Origin: Burkholderia latens
GTDB taxonomy: Bacteria > Pseudomonadota > Gammaproteobacteria > Burkholderiales > Burkholderiaceae
Assembly (NCBI RefSeq): GCF_902499045.1
Contig: NZ_CABVPL010000013.1
Coordinates: forward strand, 62,001-126,000
DNA length: 64,000 bases
Reading direction: 5' to 3'
Positions 53,154-62,176 of the stretch are shown piece after piece (the first letter of the stretch is position 1; the number at the start of each line of letters is the position of its first letter). Both the position numbers and the translations under genes were made by a program. Below the pieces are notes generated by a model. It saw only the letters and a list, made by a program, of their open reading frames with translations, had not been told where the DNA came from and did no database searches.

Positions 53154-54452
53154 CTACTTCCCGACACCCCCGACCAGCGATGTAACCGGCGCGAGCAAAT
53201 TCGCCGCGGAGCCCGCGCTCGACCCGCCTGGGTCCGCCGCACTGCCGAGCGTGCCGGTGACAGTCGACACGAGGCTGGTCACACGCGCGAGCGGGCTCGC
53301 CGCTCCCGCACCGGCAGCACCGCCGAGCGTGCCCGTCACCGCGGACACGAGATTGGTCACCGGCGCGAGCGGGCTCGCCGCGCCGACGCCCGTCGGGCCG
53401 CCGATCGCGCCGGTCAGCGCACCAAGCGGTGTCGATCCGAGCCCCGGCAGCACGCCGCCGAGCGGCCCCGACGCACCCGAGCCGCTCGGCGGCGGACCAT
53501 TCTTCACGGTCGCGGCCGACGCGCCCGCGAGGCTGACGATCAGACCGGGAATCGGCGCCGCGCCGTTCGGACCGTTGTAGTTGACCAGTCCGCCCGCGTT
53601 CGTCACGGTATCGCCGACCGCGCCGACGAGCCCGCCCGCCGCCGCCGCGAGCTGGTTCGCCGGTCCGGTGGCCGGCTGCGCCGGAACCCCCAGCCGCCAG
53701 CCCACCGTCGACACCGCGCTGCCGACCTGACCGAGCAGGCTGCCCACCGGTTGCCCGAGGCCCGTCGTCGCGCCGATCTGCTGCGTGGCCTGGCCGGCCG
53801 TGATCACGAGCGGCGTGACGACCGAGCTGATCTGCTGCGCGACCTGCTGCACGGGGCCCGACGACAGCGTCGAGCCGAGCGTGCCGCCCGCGGTGCCGAC
53901 GCCGCCGGCCACGGTGTCGAACACCGCGCCGGCCGGTGTCGTGGCCGGCGCGAGCGGCGCCAGCGGGCCCGAACCAAGTGCGCGAACGGTCTGCGCAAGC
54001 CCAGCCACCGGATTCGCGGTCTGGCGCACGACGTCGCCGAGGCCAGCCACCGTCGTGCCGACCGGATTCGCGGTCGAGCCGATCTGCCCGAGCCCGTCGC
54101 TGAGCGCATTCGTCGCGGCGCGCGTCATCGTGCCGACGCTGGCGATCGCGTCGCCGGCGCTGTGCGTCACGCCGTTGCCGAGCCCTGGCAGCGTCACGCC
54201 GCCGACGATCGAGCCGGCCGTGATCGCGAGCGCGCCCGCCGTGCTGACGACACCGCGCGTGCCGGGCGTGCCGCTCGTGCCCCAGCCGCCGTCGCTCCCG
54301 CCACCCGATCCGGGATGATTGGTGGTGACGGTCGCGCCGCCGGTATCGGCGGCCGCGCTCGACGGCGCGGTGACGTCGCTGCCGCCGCAGGCGGTCAGCA
54401 CGCCGGCGGCGGCCAGCACCGCAGCAGACGTGAAAATGCGGGTTCGATACAT
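53154..54452 (-). CDS. Gly/Ala-rich collagen-like lipoprotein
   Basis: A 432-residue surface lipoprotein. The lipobox is LTACGG (about residues 18-23). The chain is Gly/Ala/Thr/Val-rich throughout, with no globular domain I recognise. The last ~80 residues hold two near-identical ~25-residue repeats built on ASPLAPVTNLVSAVTGTLGG and a weaker third. Burkholderia genomes carry such proteins, often annotated as collagen-like, with proposed surface or adhesin roles. GAGGAG precedes the ATG at 54452. Confidence 0.75.
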   Translation of the reverse strand: MYRTRIFTSAAVLAAAGVLTACGGSDVTAPSSAAADTGGATVTTNHPGSGGGSDGGWGTSGTPGTRGVVSTAGALAITAGSIVGGVTLPGLGNGVTHSAGDAIASVGTMTRAATNALSDGLGQIGSTANPVGTTVAGLGDVVRQTANPVAGLAQTVRALGSGPLAPLAPATTPAGAVFDTVAGGVGTAGGTLGSTLSSGPVQQVAQQISSVVTPLVITAGQATQQIGATTGLGQPVGSLLGQVGSAVSTVGWRLGVPAQPATGPANQLAAAAGGLVGAVGDTVTNAGGLVNYNGPNGAAPIPGLIVSLAGASAATVKNGPPPSGSGASGPLGGVLPGLGSTPLGALTGAIGGPTGVGAASPLAPVTNLVSAVTGTLGGAAGAGAASPLARVTSLVSTVTGTLGSAADPGGSSAGSAANLLAPVTSLVGGVGK

Positions 54453-54642
54453 GGTGGTCTCCTCGCGGTCCGGGCGATGGAATGTTCGATGAAGGACCGG
54501 CGAACGATCAGCACTTTCCATGCCATTGGCACGTGCGGAGGACGCCGCCGCACCACCGGACAAGCTGCGCGTGCGCACGCGCAGCACATCCGCGATCGTG
54601 GTCGGCGCGTTTCGATCCCCATGAGCGGCTCGGTTTTCGTTA

Positions 54643-54676
54643 CATTCGTGCTACGAATGCCTCGGTGTTACGTAAC
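54643..54676. promoter_or_regulatory. Two palindromes in the dhaK promoter region
   Basis: CATTCGT-gct-ACGAATG (54643-54659) and the perfect palindrome GTTACGTAAC (54667-54676) lie about 110 bases upstream of the kinase gene. The symmetry fits operator sites; the regulator is not adjacent. Confidence 0.5.
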
Positions 54677-54785
54677 GTCGGCGCGCGCGGCGCCGTATTC
54701 TGGCCGCACCGCCTGCCACCCATACAGAATGTTGCCGGCCCGCGCGGCACGCGTGCCGGCGCCTGACCGTCAGGAACCCGCCGCC

Positions 54786-56486
54786 ATGAAAAAGCTCGTG
54801 AACCGCCCGTCCGACGTCGTACACGAAATGCTCGAGGGCATCGCGCGGCAATCGCCGCATCTCGCGATCCTCGGCGACGAGCACGTGCTCGTCCGCCAGC
54901 CGCTGCCCGAGCCGTCGCTACGCCCGGTCGCGATTCTGTCCGGCGGCGGCAGCGGCCACGAGCCCGCGCACGGCGGCTACGTCGGCGAAGGGATGCTCAG
55001 CGCGGCCGTGTGCGGCGAGGTGTTCACGTCGCCGTCGACCGATGCGGTGCTGGCCGCGATCCGCGCGAGCGCTGGCCCGAACGGCGCGCTGCTCGTCGTG
55101 AAGAACTACACCGGCGACCGCCTCAATTTCGGGCTGGCCGCCGAAATCGCGCGCGCGGAGGGCATTCCGGTCGAAACGGTGATCGTCGCCGACGACGTGT
55201 CACTGCGCGGCCGCGTCAAGCGCGGCCAGCGGCGCGGAATCGCGGGCACGGTGCTGATCCACAAGCTGGCCGGCGCGGCCGCCGCGCGCGGGCTGCCGCT
55301 CTCACGCGTCGCGGCTATCGCGCGCGATGCAGCCGCCGAACTCGGCACGATGGGCGTCGCGCTAGACGGCTGCACGATTCCCGGCGCCGACAAATCCGGC
55401 TTCAGCCTCGGCGATCACGAAATCGAGCTCGGCCTCGGCATCCACGGCGAAAAGGGCGTCGAACGCACCGCGCCGCTGCAGGCCGATGCGCTCGTCGACA
55501 CGCTGCTGTCGAACATCGTCGCCGATCTCGTGCTCGATCGCGGCGAGCGCGTCGCGCTGCTCGTCAACGGCCTCGGCGCGACGCCGGACATGGAACTGGC
55601 GATCGTGCTGCGCGCCGCATATGACAATCTGACCCGGCGCGGCATGATCGTCGCGCGCGCATGGGCCGGCACGTTCCTGTCCGCGCTGAACATGCCCGGG
55701 TGCTCGATCTCGCTGATGCGGCTGAACGACGAACGCACCGCGCTGCTCGACGCGCCGACGCAGGCGCGCGCATGGCCGGGCGGCGGCGCCGTCAGCGAAC
55801 GGATTCGCGTGGCCGCGGCGGCTGAACATGACACGCCGCTGCCGCCGCTCGATGCGGCCGGTCGCGCGTGGGCCGCCCGGTTGCAGCCGGCGCTGCACGC
55901 GGTTGCGCAAGCGTTGATCGACAACGAAGCAAAGCTGACCGAACTCGATACGGCCGCCGGCGACGGCGATCTCGGCGCGAGCATGCGCCGCGCCGCGCTG
56001 GCGATCGTCGAGTTGCCGGAAGCTGCATATGGCACGCCGGCCGGTACATTGTCTGCGCTGGGCGCCGCGTTGCGCCGCGCGATCGCCGGCAGCTCGGGGC
56101 CGTTCTATGCAACCGCGCTGCTGCGCGCGTCGCGGCGCCTGGCCGAGACTGCGGAGCCGTCGGCGCGCGACTGGGCCGCGGCGTTTCGCGGTGCGGTCGA
56201 GGCGATCGGCGAGCTGGGCGGCGCACGCGCCGGCGACCGGACGATGCTCGACGCGCTGGCGCCGGCGGTCGATGCGTTCGACCGTGCGCTCGACGACGAC
56301 CGCGACCACGCGAGCGCATGGGCCGCGGCGGTGGAAGCCGCGGAACGGGGCGCGCAGCAGACGGCCGGCATGACGCCGCGCGCGGGCCGCGCGAGCTATC
56401 TCGGCGAACGCGCGATCGGCACGCCGGACGGCGGCGCGGTGGCCGTCGCGTACTGGCTGCGCGCGTTGTTGCCGCACGTGCGGTAG
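54786..56486 (+). CDS. dhaK: ATP-dependent dihydroxyacetone kinase (fused DhaK-DhaL)
   Basis: A 566-residue kinase. Residues ~1-330 are the DhaK substrate domain, with SGGGSGHEP and the covalent substrate His in GLGIHGEKG. Residues ~350-566 are the DhaL ATP domain, with the metal Asp cluster DTAAGDGDLGASM. The fused form uses ATP rather than the phosphotransferase system. It phosphorylates dihydroxyacetone or related triose/tetrose substrates. The frame is open far upstream but family similarity starts at the ATG at 54786. Confidence 0.92.
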   Translation: MKKLVNRPSDVVHEMLEGIARQSPHLAILGDEHVLVRQPLPEPSLRPVAILSGGGSGHEPAHGGYVGEGMLSAAVCGEVFTSPSTDAVLAAIRASAGPNGALLVVKNYTGDRLNFGLAAEIARAEGIPVETVIVADDVSLRGRVKRGQRRGIAGTVLIHKLAGAAAARGLPLSRVAAIARDAAAELGTMGVALDGCTIPGADKSGFSLGDHEIELGLGIHGEKGVERTAPLQADALVDTLLSNIVADLVLDRGERVALLVNGLGATPDMELAIVLRAAYDNLTRRGMIVARAWAGTFLSALNMPGCSISLMRLNDERTALLDAPTQARAWPGGGAVSERIRVAAAAEHDTPLPPLDAAGRAWAARLQPALHAVAQALIDNEAKLTELDTAAGDGDLGASMRRAALAIVELPEAAYGTPAGTLSALGAALRRAIAGSSGPFYATALLRASRRLAETAEPSARDWAAAFRGAVEAIGELGGARAGDRTMLDALAPAVDAFDRALDDDRDHASAWAAAVEAAERGAQQTAGMTPRAGRASYLGERAIGTPDGGAVAVAYWLRALLPHVR

Positions 56487-56505
56487 CGGCCGCGCGCGGC
56501 CATGC

Positions 56506-56793
56506 TCAGACGCCTTCGACCAGCACCGCGCGATAGCGCGCGCCCTTGAAGCGGTGCTGGACGACCTTCTGGTATTCGGAGCCGTGATACCACGCGTGCG
56601 CGGCCTCCTTCGACGGGAATTCGACGATCACGACGCCTTCCGGGCCTTCTCCCTCGAGAATTTCCTGCGGCCCGTATGCGGCGAGCACCTTCACCGGATG
56701 GCCGGCAAGGGTCGCGCCGACCTGGCTCGAGTAGATGTCGAGTTCATGCTGGTCCTGCGTGCTTTCCCGTGTAAAGACGATGTAGGTCGCCAC
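56506..56793 (-). CDS. DUF1330-family protein
   Basis: A 95-residue dimeric ferredoxin-like protein of the DUF1330 group. ATYIVFTRESTQDQHELDIYSSQV and VVIVEFPSKEAAHAWYHGSEYQKV give the family pattern. No reaction is established. AGGAG stands 8 bases before a GTG start at 56793; no ATG lies close by. It is convergent with the dihydroxyacetone kinase (19-bp gap) and divergent from the MFS transporter. Confidence 0.85.
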   Translation of the reverse strand: MATYIVFTRESTQDQHELDIYSSQVGATLAGHPVKVLAAYGPQEILEGEGPEGVVIVEFPSKEAAHAWYHGSEYQKVVQHRFKGARYRAVLVEGV

Positions 56794-57056
56794 GATATGC
56801 GCTCCTGATGGATGGTGAAAAAGGGGACGCCACGCGCTGCACCACCCGAGAAACACTGCGTGGCAGCGCGCAGCTTACAGCCGTTCGCCCGCCGGCGCTG
56901 AGGTGAGCCAGCCACGGCCTTCCCGCGCCGCCCTCCACCGCACGGGAAAACCCCGATCTCCACATCGTCCTATGACATCGGGCATCGCAAATTGGCGGGA
57001 TTACTTTGATCCTCGTCGGCGCCCGCCCGGGCGCATGCTGATAGCGAGGACCCCTC

Positions 57057-58439
57057 ATGCGATACGTGCCATCGTGGACTTCCGTTTCCGCCGCCGAGTC
57101 CGTTCCGGACGAGACGGCTTCCCGCGGCGACCAGCCGCACAGCCTGCCGCGCGTCGCGATCGCGGCCGCCGCGCTCGGCAATGCGACCGAATGGTTCGAT
57201 TACGGGATTTACGCGTACGGACTCGCGTACATTTCCGCCGCGCTGTTTCCCGGCAACACGGCCAGCGCGACGCTGTTCGCGCTCGGCACCTTCGCGATCT
57301 CGTTCCTGATCCGCCCGCTCGGCGGGCTGTTCTGGGGCCCGCTCGGCGACCGCCTCGGCCGCAAGCGCGTGCTCGCGCTGACCGTCCTCACGATGTCCGG
57401 CGCGACATTGCTCGTCGGCCTGCTGCCCACTTACGCGAGCGCCGGCTGGCTCGCACCCGCGGCATTGATCGTGCTGCGGATGATCCAGGGCTTCTCGACC
57501 GGGGGCGAGTACGGCGGCGCGGCGACCTTCATCGCCGAATACGCGCCGGATTCGCGGCGCGGCCTCTGCGGCAGCTTCCTCGAATTCGCGACGCTCGCGG
57601 GCTTCTCGCTCGGCGCGCTGCTGATGCTCGGCTTCGCGCTGCTGCTCGGCGACTCGGCGATGCATGCATGGGGCTGGCGTCTGCCGTTCCTGGTCGCGGC
57701 TCCGCTCGGGCTGATCGGCTGCTACCTGCGCTCGCGGCTCGAGGAAACACCGGTGTTCCGCGAACTCGAGGAAGAAGCGCACCGTCGCGAACAGGCCGCG
57801 CCGACCGCGCTGCCGATCGGTCAGCTGCTGGTCCGTTATGCGCGGCCGCTGGTGCTGCTCGGCGGGCTCGTCGTCGCGCTGAACGTCGTCAACTACGTGC
57901 TGCTCGCGTATATGCCGACCTACATGCACAAGGAACTGGGCGTCAGCGAGAACATGTCGCTGCTGATTCCGCTGATCGGCATGCTCGCGATGATGGTGCT
58001 GCTGCCGTTCGCCGGCTGGCTGTCGGATCGCATCGGCCGCAAGGCGATGTGGTGGATCTCGCTCGTCGGGCTGTTCGTCGCGGCCGTGCCGATGTTCACG
58101 CTGATGACGCATGGCGTGCTCGGCGCGTTCGTCGGCTTCGCGGTGCTCGGGTTGCTGTACGTGCCGCAGTTGGCGACCATTTCGGCGATGTTTCCGGCGA
58201 TGTTCCCCACACATGTGCGGTACGCGGGCATGGCGATCGCGTACAACGTGTCGACGTCGCTGTTCGGCGGCACCGCGCCGATCGTCAACGACTGGCTGAT
58301 CGGGAAGACGGGTAACACGATGATTCCCGCGTATTACATGATGGCGGCGTGTGCAGTGGGGTTGGTCGCGCTGTTCGCGGTGATCGAGACGCGGGGGTGT
58401 TCGCTGCGTGGGGAAACCGTGCCGGGACAATTGAGCTGA
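57057..58439 (+). CDS. MFS transporter, metabolite:H+ symporter (ProP-like) type
   Basis: A 460-residue transporter of the MHS branch (ProP, ShiA, KgtP). The first helix region reads AAAALGNATEWFDYGIYAYG. The loops GPLGDRLGRKRVL and GWLSDRIGRKAMW are present, and the RMIQGFSTGGEYGGAATFIAEYAPDSRRG stretch is diagnostic of the family. It imports an osmolyte, dicarboxylate or similar acid with protons. A strong stem-loop terminator follows. Confidence 0.92.
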   Translation: MRYVPSWTSVSAAESVPDETASRGDQPHSLPRVAIAAAALGNATEWFDYGIYAYGLAYISAALFPGNTASATLFALGTFAISFLIRPLGGLFWGPLGDRLGRKRVLALTVLTMSGATLLVGLLPTYASAGWLAPAALIVLRMIQGFSTGGEYGGAATFIAEYAPDSRRGLCGSFLEFATLAGFSLGALLMLGFALLLGDSAMHAWGWRLPFLVAAPLGLIGCYLRSRLEETPVFRELEEEAHRREQAAPTALPIGQLLVRYARPLVLLGGLVVALNVVNYVLLAYMPTYMHKELGVSENMSLLIPLIGMLAMMVLLPFAGWLSDRIGRKAMWWISLVGLFVAAVPMFTLMTHGVLGAFVGFAVLGLLYVPQLATISAMFPAMFPTHVRYAGMAIAYNVSTSLFGGTAPIVNDWLIGKTGNTMIPAYYMMAACAVGLVALFAVIETRGCSLRGETVPGQLS

Positions 58440-58484
58440 CGCGCGCCGGGGCGGCGTTCTTCGCCCCATAAACGGCAACCCTTG

Positions 58485-58528
58485 CATCGCCCGCGGTCCG
58501 GCAACGGAGCGCGGGCGATGTGCGTTTT
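58485..58528 (+). terminator. Rho-independent terminator after the MHS transporter
   Basis: CATCGCCCGCG (58485-58495), a 14-base loop and CGCGGGCGATG (58510-58520) form an 11-bp stem followed by TGCGTTTT. Confidence 0.85.
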
Positions 58529-58752
58529 GGGCGGGGGCTCGGCGGCGGCGGCGCAATCAGGCTGGCTCCGCCGCCGGAATGCCTATATCCGGCGTCCAGG
58601 CGCGGTACCGACACCCCAGTTGACGGTGCTGCACGTGTCGAAGATAGACATGGGGTGCCGAAGTAGATTCTTCACAACACAGTTGGAAACATGGGCCGAA
58701 TGGCGGTGTTCGGCCAGTAGCGGTCATCGACGAGCGGCTGCTTCCAGGTAAC
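58529..58752. other. Left edge of a compositionally distinct block
   Basis: No gene. Base composition and codon style change here relative to the preceding 58 kb. Together with 61801-62176 it flanks the pirin/DoxX/LysR block. Confidence 0.4.
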
Positions 58753-59442
58753 TCACGCCCCAGGCTGGATGAAGACCAGCAACTCAGCGTTCGTCAGTCC
58801 AGCGATGGACAGTGCAGGCACACTGGCAAACCCTGCGCCGTCGCCGGCGGTCATCGTAAGACCCTGGACGAGGGAACTGCCCCGCACCCCATGAACCCAG
58901 GCGTGTGCGCCTGCTTCGAGCGGAACGGCGACGGTCTCACCTTTTCCCGGTGCGACCCGTACCAGCCGCATCTGCTGGTGCAACTTCACCAAGGCGCCAT
59001 CAGGGCCGGCCAACTCAACATGCGGTGCCGTCGCGTCGAACGCGGCCTGTTCGTAGCCCGGTTCCAGCCCTCGATGCTCAGGGATGATCCAGATCTGCAG
59101 GAAACGGACCGGGTCGGTCGAACTGGCATTGACCTCGCTGTGCGTGATGCCGCGGCCCGCCGTCATATGCTGGATTTCACCTGGGTGCAGAAAGCCATGC
59201 CGACCGGTCGAATCCTGGTGCGCCAGGGCGCCAGCGATGGGGTAGGAAATGATCTCCATGTCGTGATGGCCATGGCGACCGAAGCCCTGGCCCGGCGCGA
59301 CGATGTCCTCTAAAATGGCGAGCAGCGGGCTTTCGATGCCGTGTTTCCGCCAGGCGCGCCCCGGAAAGCTCCGCCAGCTTTCAAGCCAGCCGAGGCGCTC
59401 GTGCTCGCGCGAATTGGCAGGCGCGTGAACTATACGGGTCAC
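58753..59442 (-). CDS. Pirin-family bicupin (second gene of a pair)
   Basis: A 229-residue pirin-like bicupin with the metal-site segment GFGRHGHHDMEIISYPIAG and HSEVNAS. It is shorter and more divergent than the pirin at 27935. It overlaps the end of the upstream pirin gene by 4 bases (ATGA), so the two are translationally coupled and may form a hetero-oligomer. Codon use is less GC-biased than the surrounding genome, a sign of transfer. It is part of the pirin-pirin/DoxX block facing a LysR regulator. Confidence 0.87.
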   Translation of the reverse strand: MTRIVHAPANSREHERLGWLESWRSFPGRAWRKHGIESPLLAILEDIVAPGQGFGRHGHHDMEIISYPIAGALAHQDSTGRHGFLHPGEIQHMTAGRGITHSEVNASSTDPVRFLQIWIIPEHRGLEPGYEQAAFDATAPHVELAGPDGALVKLHQQMRLVRVAPGKGETVAVPLEAGAHAWVHGVRGSSLVQGLTMTAGDGAGFASVPALSIAGLTNAELLVFIQPGA

Positions 59443-60359
59443 GAGGCCACCTCCGCTTCTACGTGTGCAGTGCGCGACGCCGAGGGGACCGCTGGAATCC
59501 GTCCGAACCTACCGGTATGGAAGTCCTGAATCGCTTCCCGCACCTCGACCTCGGTGTTCATGACGAACGGCCCGTAGCGCAAGATTGGTGCATCAAGCGG
59601 GTCGCCGCCGAGCACGAAGGCGTGGGTGTCGGCTTCTGCGCGAAGCAGCAAACGCTTGCCCGCGGTGAGTAGGGCCAGTTGGCCCGACCCGACGGCCTGC
59701 GCATCGTCGCCCATACGCAGCGAGCCCTCGGCAACATAGACGCCGAACTCCGCGGCTTCAGGCGCGATTTCGACGATGCCGCCTGCCGGCAGCAGCACAT
59801 GGGCCAACCAAGGCCGGGCAAAGCTTTGGACCGGACCTTGCCAATCCCCGAGAGTGCCCGCCACGAGTTGCAGCGTCGCATCGCCCACTTGAATGACCCG
59901 GATCGCGTCGCGGCCGACATGGCGATAGGCTGGCGGGCTCATTTTGGTGCCACGGGGAAGGTTGATCCAAAACTGCAGCCCGTGGATACGCCCGCCGTGG
60001 CGGCGCACCGCTTCGTCCGCGCCCTCGTCGTGCAAGATGCCCGAGCCCGCGCGCATCCACTGCGCCTCACCGGGCCCGATGACGCTGTGGTTGCCCAGGC
60101 TGTCACGGTGCTCGCCGCGGCCCTCGAGCAGATAGGACAGCGTCTCGAATCCACGATGCGGATGATTGGGGGCGCCCCTCGCCTCGCCCGGCCCGAAGGT
60201 CACTGGGCCGAAGTGGTCGAGGAGGATGAACGGCCCCACGGCTTCCAGCCGGGGCGCAGGTAGTGCCCGGCGGACCTGCATGCCTTCGCCTTCAATCGTC
60301 CACTTTGCGGGCACCACGCGGGCGACCTTCGCTGCCGCCTCTCCGTTCAGGACATTCAT
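59439..60359 (-). CDS. Pirin-family protein (first gene of a pair)
   Basis: A 306-residue pirin. The N-terminal cupin has the metal motif APNHPHRGFETLSYLLEGRGEHRDSLGN (His, His, Glu) and the C-terminal cupin is intact. Pirins of this length are putative quercetin or flavonoid dioxygenases or redox regulators. GGAGTACATCGCC precedes the ATG at 60359. It lies 23 bases downstream of the DoxX gene on the same strand and overlaps the next pirin gene, so DoxX-pirin-pirin form an operon. Confidence 0.88.
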   Translation of the reverse strand: MNVLNGEAAAKVARVVPAKWTIEGEGMQVRRALPAPRLEAVGPFILLDHFGPVTFGPGEARGAPNHPHRGFETLSYLLEGRGEHRDSLGNHSVIGPGEAQWMRAGSGILHDEGADEAVRRHGGRIHGLQFWINLPRGTKMSPPAYRHVGRDAIRVIQVGDATLQLVAGTLGDWQGPVQSFARPWLAHVLLPAGGIVEIAPEAAEFGVYVAEGSLRMGDDAQAVGSGQLALLTAGKRLLLRAEADTHAFVLGGDPLDAPILRYGPFVMNTEVEVREAIQDFHTGRFGRIPAVPSASRTAHVEAEVAS

Positions 60360-60382
60360 GGCGATGTACTCCGACAGTCCGC

Positions 60383-60793
60383 TTACCGGCGGCCAGCGAG
60401 GGCAGCGAGTTGGCTGCGGCGCGCCCAGGCCACGGTGGAGGTGATCAGCAGGAGCACGATCGCTGGCGCGGGGTTGCCACCGATGACGAACAAGTGGGTG
60501 CCGGTCGCGAACACCATCGTGACCGCGAGCAGAAGACCGCCCAGGCCAGCGAGGCGCGGGATCAGCAGCAGCACACCACCCACAACTTCTACAACGCCGG
60601 TGAGCAGGCGAAACCACTGGCCGATCCCAATCTGGTCGAAGATCTGCACCATCATCGGCGCGCCTGCGAGTTTGAATCCGCCCGCGGCGAGGAAGGCGGC
60701 TGCGCCAAGGATCTGCAAGCTCCACAGGCCGATCTTGGCCAGCTTGGAGGGTTGCGAGGAGGTCGCAGTCGTGGCGGTCTGTGTGGTGTTCAT
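60383..60793 (-). CDS. DoxX-family membrane protein
   Basis: A 136-residue, four-helix membrane protein of the DoxX family. The core reads QILGAAAFLAAGGFKLAGAPMMVQIFDQIGIGQWFRLLTGVVEVVGG, a clear DoxX pattern. Such proteins are linked to quinone/thiosulfate redox and to oxidative stress, often beside pirins or nitroreductases. It is first in the DoxX-pirin-pirin operon and is divergent from the LysR at 60919. Confidence 0.9.
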   Translation of the reverse strand: MNTTQTATTATSSQPSKLAKIGLWSLQILGAAAFLAAGGFKLAGAPMMVQIFDQIGIGQWFRLLTGVVEVVGGVLLLIPRLAGLGGLLLAVTMVFATGTHLFVIGGNPAPAIVLLLITSTVAWARRSQLAALAGRR

Positions 60794-60850
60794 GGGGCTT
60801 CTCCGTTGACAGTTAAGGGGGTCGAAAGATCGACCGTGTATTGATGCCCG

Positions 60851-60887
60851 ACATGTTAAATATCAACGCCTGAATTGATAATCATGT
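60851..60887. promoter_or_regulatory. Nested dyad in the DoxX/LysR divergent promoter region
   Basis: TATCAA (60861-60866) and TTGATA (60875-60880) are mirrored about an 8-base centre, and ACATG (60851-60855) with CATGT (60883-60887) lie outside them. The block is A/T-rich and sits between divergent genes, fitting a LysR operator. Confidence 0.6.
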
Positions 60888-60918
60888 ATTCTTTAGAAAT
60901 ACTTTCACAGCCAACGTG

Positions 60919-61800
60919 ATGATGAACCAGCTCGAAGACATGCGGATCCTGGTTGAAGTGATGGATCAGGGCGGCTTCTCCGCCGCGGCGCGGCGGCTTG
61001 GACTCACCACCCAGCTTGTCAGCCGCCGTGTCATGCGGCTGGAGGAACGACTCGGGGTCCAACTGCTGACCCGGACGACCCGCCGCCTTACGCCCACGGA
61101 CCTGGGTAGGGACTACGTAGAGCGCTCACGGCACATCCTGGCGGAGGTGGAAGAGGCCGAACTGGCCCTGTCTAGTCACCTCGTGGAACCACGCGGCAGG
61201 CTGCGGGTCAGCGCGCCCCTCTCGTTCGGGCTATCTCACCTGGCGAGCATCGTCCACCGGTTCTCGGCTCTGCATCCGAAGGTGGAACTGGATCTCGACC
61301 TCAGCGACCGACCCGTCGACATCGTCGCCGAGGGCTTCGACATGGCTGTGCGCATCGGCCTTCTGCCGGATTCAAGCCTGATTGCACGAAAGTTGGCCGA
61401 CGTCCGCTTCACCGTGGTGGCGAGCCCTGACTACCTCGCGCGGCGGGGGGAGCCCGTCGAACTCGACGACCTGCGGTCGCACGACTGCTTGATGTTCAAG
61501 CACAGCCGCGGGGCGGCCTGGTTTTTTTGCGTTGACGGCGTAGACCATACGCTCAATGTCTCGGGCCCTCTGCGGGCCAACAACGGCGACATCTTGCGGG
61601 ATGCCGCCATCGCTGGTCTGGGGATCACACAGTTGCCCGACTTTCTCACTGCACCAGCAATCAACGATGGGAGGCTCGTCAGCCTGATGGGCAAGCTGTT
61701 GCCGCCCGGCGGCGCCGTCTATGCAGTGCGCCCGGCCCATCGGCAGCGGTCACTGCCCGTACGCGCCTTCACGGACTACCTTATCGCGGCGTTGAAATGA
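60919..61800 (+). CDS. LysR-family regulator of the DoxX-pirin block
   Basis: A 293-residue LysR regulator. The DNA-binding region is MNQLEDMRILVEVMDQGGFSAAARRLGLTTQLVSRRVMRLEERL. It resembles the LysR at 26888-27808, which also faces a pirin gene, in both the N-terminal and the effector parts (for example LSFGLSHLASIVHRF against LSFGITHVSPLIAEF), so the two are paralogues or share origin. Start is one of GTG/ATG/ATG in a row; I used the first ATG. A dyad upstream (60851-60887) is its likely operator. Confidence 0.9.
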   Translation: MMNQLEDMRILVEVMDQGGFSAAARRLGLTTQLVSRRVMRLEERLGVQLLTRTTRRLTPTDLGRDYVERSRHILAEVEEAELALSSHLVEPRGRLRVSAPLSFGLSHLASIVHRFSALHPKVELDLDLSDRPVDIVAEGFDMAVRIGLLPDSSLIARKLADVRFTVVASPDYLARRGEPVELDDLRSHDCLMFKHSRGAAWFFCVDGVDHTLNVSGPLRANNGDILRDAAIAGLGITQLPDFLTAPAINDGRLVSLMGKLLPPGGAVYAVRPAHRQRSLPVRAFTDYLIAALK

Positions 61801-62176
61801 AGCTCGACTTGATTTGACGACGCAGGGCGAGTCAGCGCAGCGGTCGTCGTCTCAGAGCTGGTGACGGGAGTCTTGACGGCCAAGTCTCGACAGCTGGAAC
61901 GTCAGCAAACTGGCGTTCAAACCGTGTCCACCTATGTCGGCAACGGGTCGGTAGCGGCCAGCGGCGCTGCCGACCGCAGAAGCAGTCGGCGACCGTCGTA
62001 GGTCAGGCAATCAAAGTACCCCGGGGAGCGGCCATCGGACCAATACCCTCACACTTCTTCGTCCTTCTCAAACCAAACTTGTCCCGCCGGCCCGCTCAAG
62101 CTTTTTCCCCAAAAACCGATAACCCGTGCGTCCAGCAAGTATTTAGCCAACGAACAGCCATGGAGATCGGACGTAC
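61801..62176. other. Gene-free stretch at the right side of the pirin block
   Basis: No gene or clear RNA is visible. Local sequence shares a loose GGTAGCGGCCAG-like word with the left flank near 58713, but I cannot establish a real direct repeat. Confidence 0.3.

Noticed and set aside
52893-54785. A 1197-codon open frame ending with the dihydroxyacetone kinase
   Set aside because: Family similarity starts at the ATG at 54786; upstream the frame is the antisense shadow of the lipoprotein gene.
58680-62000. Direct repeats or att sites at the borders of the acquired block
   Set aside because: Only a loose GGTAGCGGCCAG-like similarity is visible between the flanks; no exact repeat, tRNA or integrase was found.
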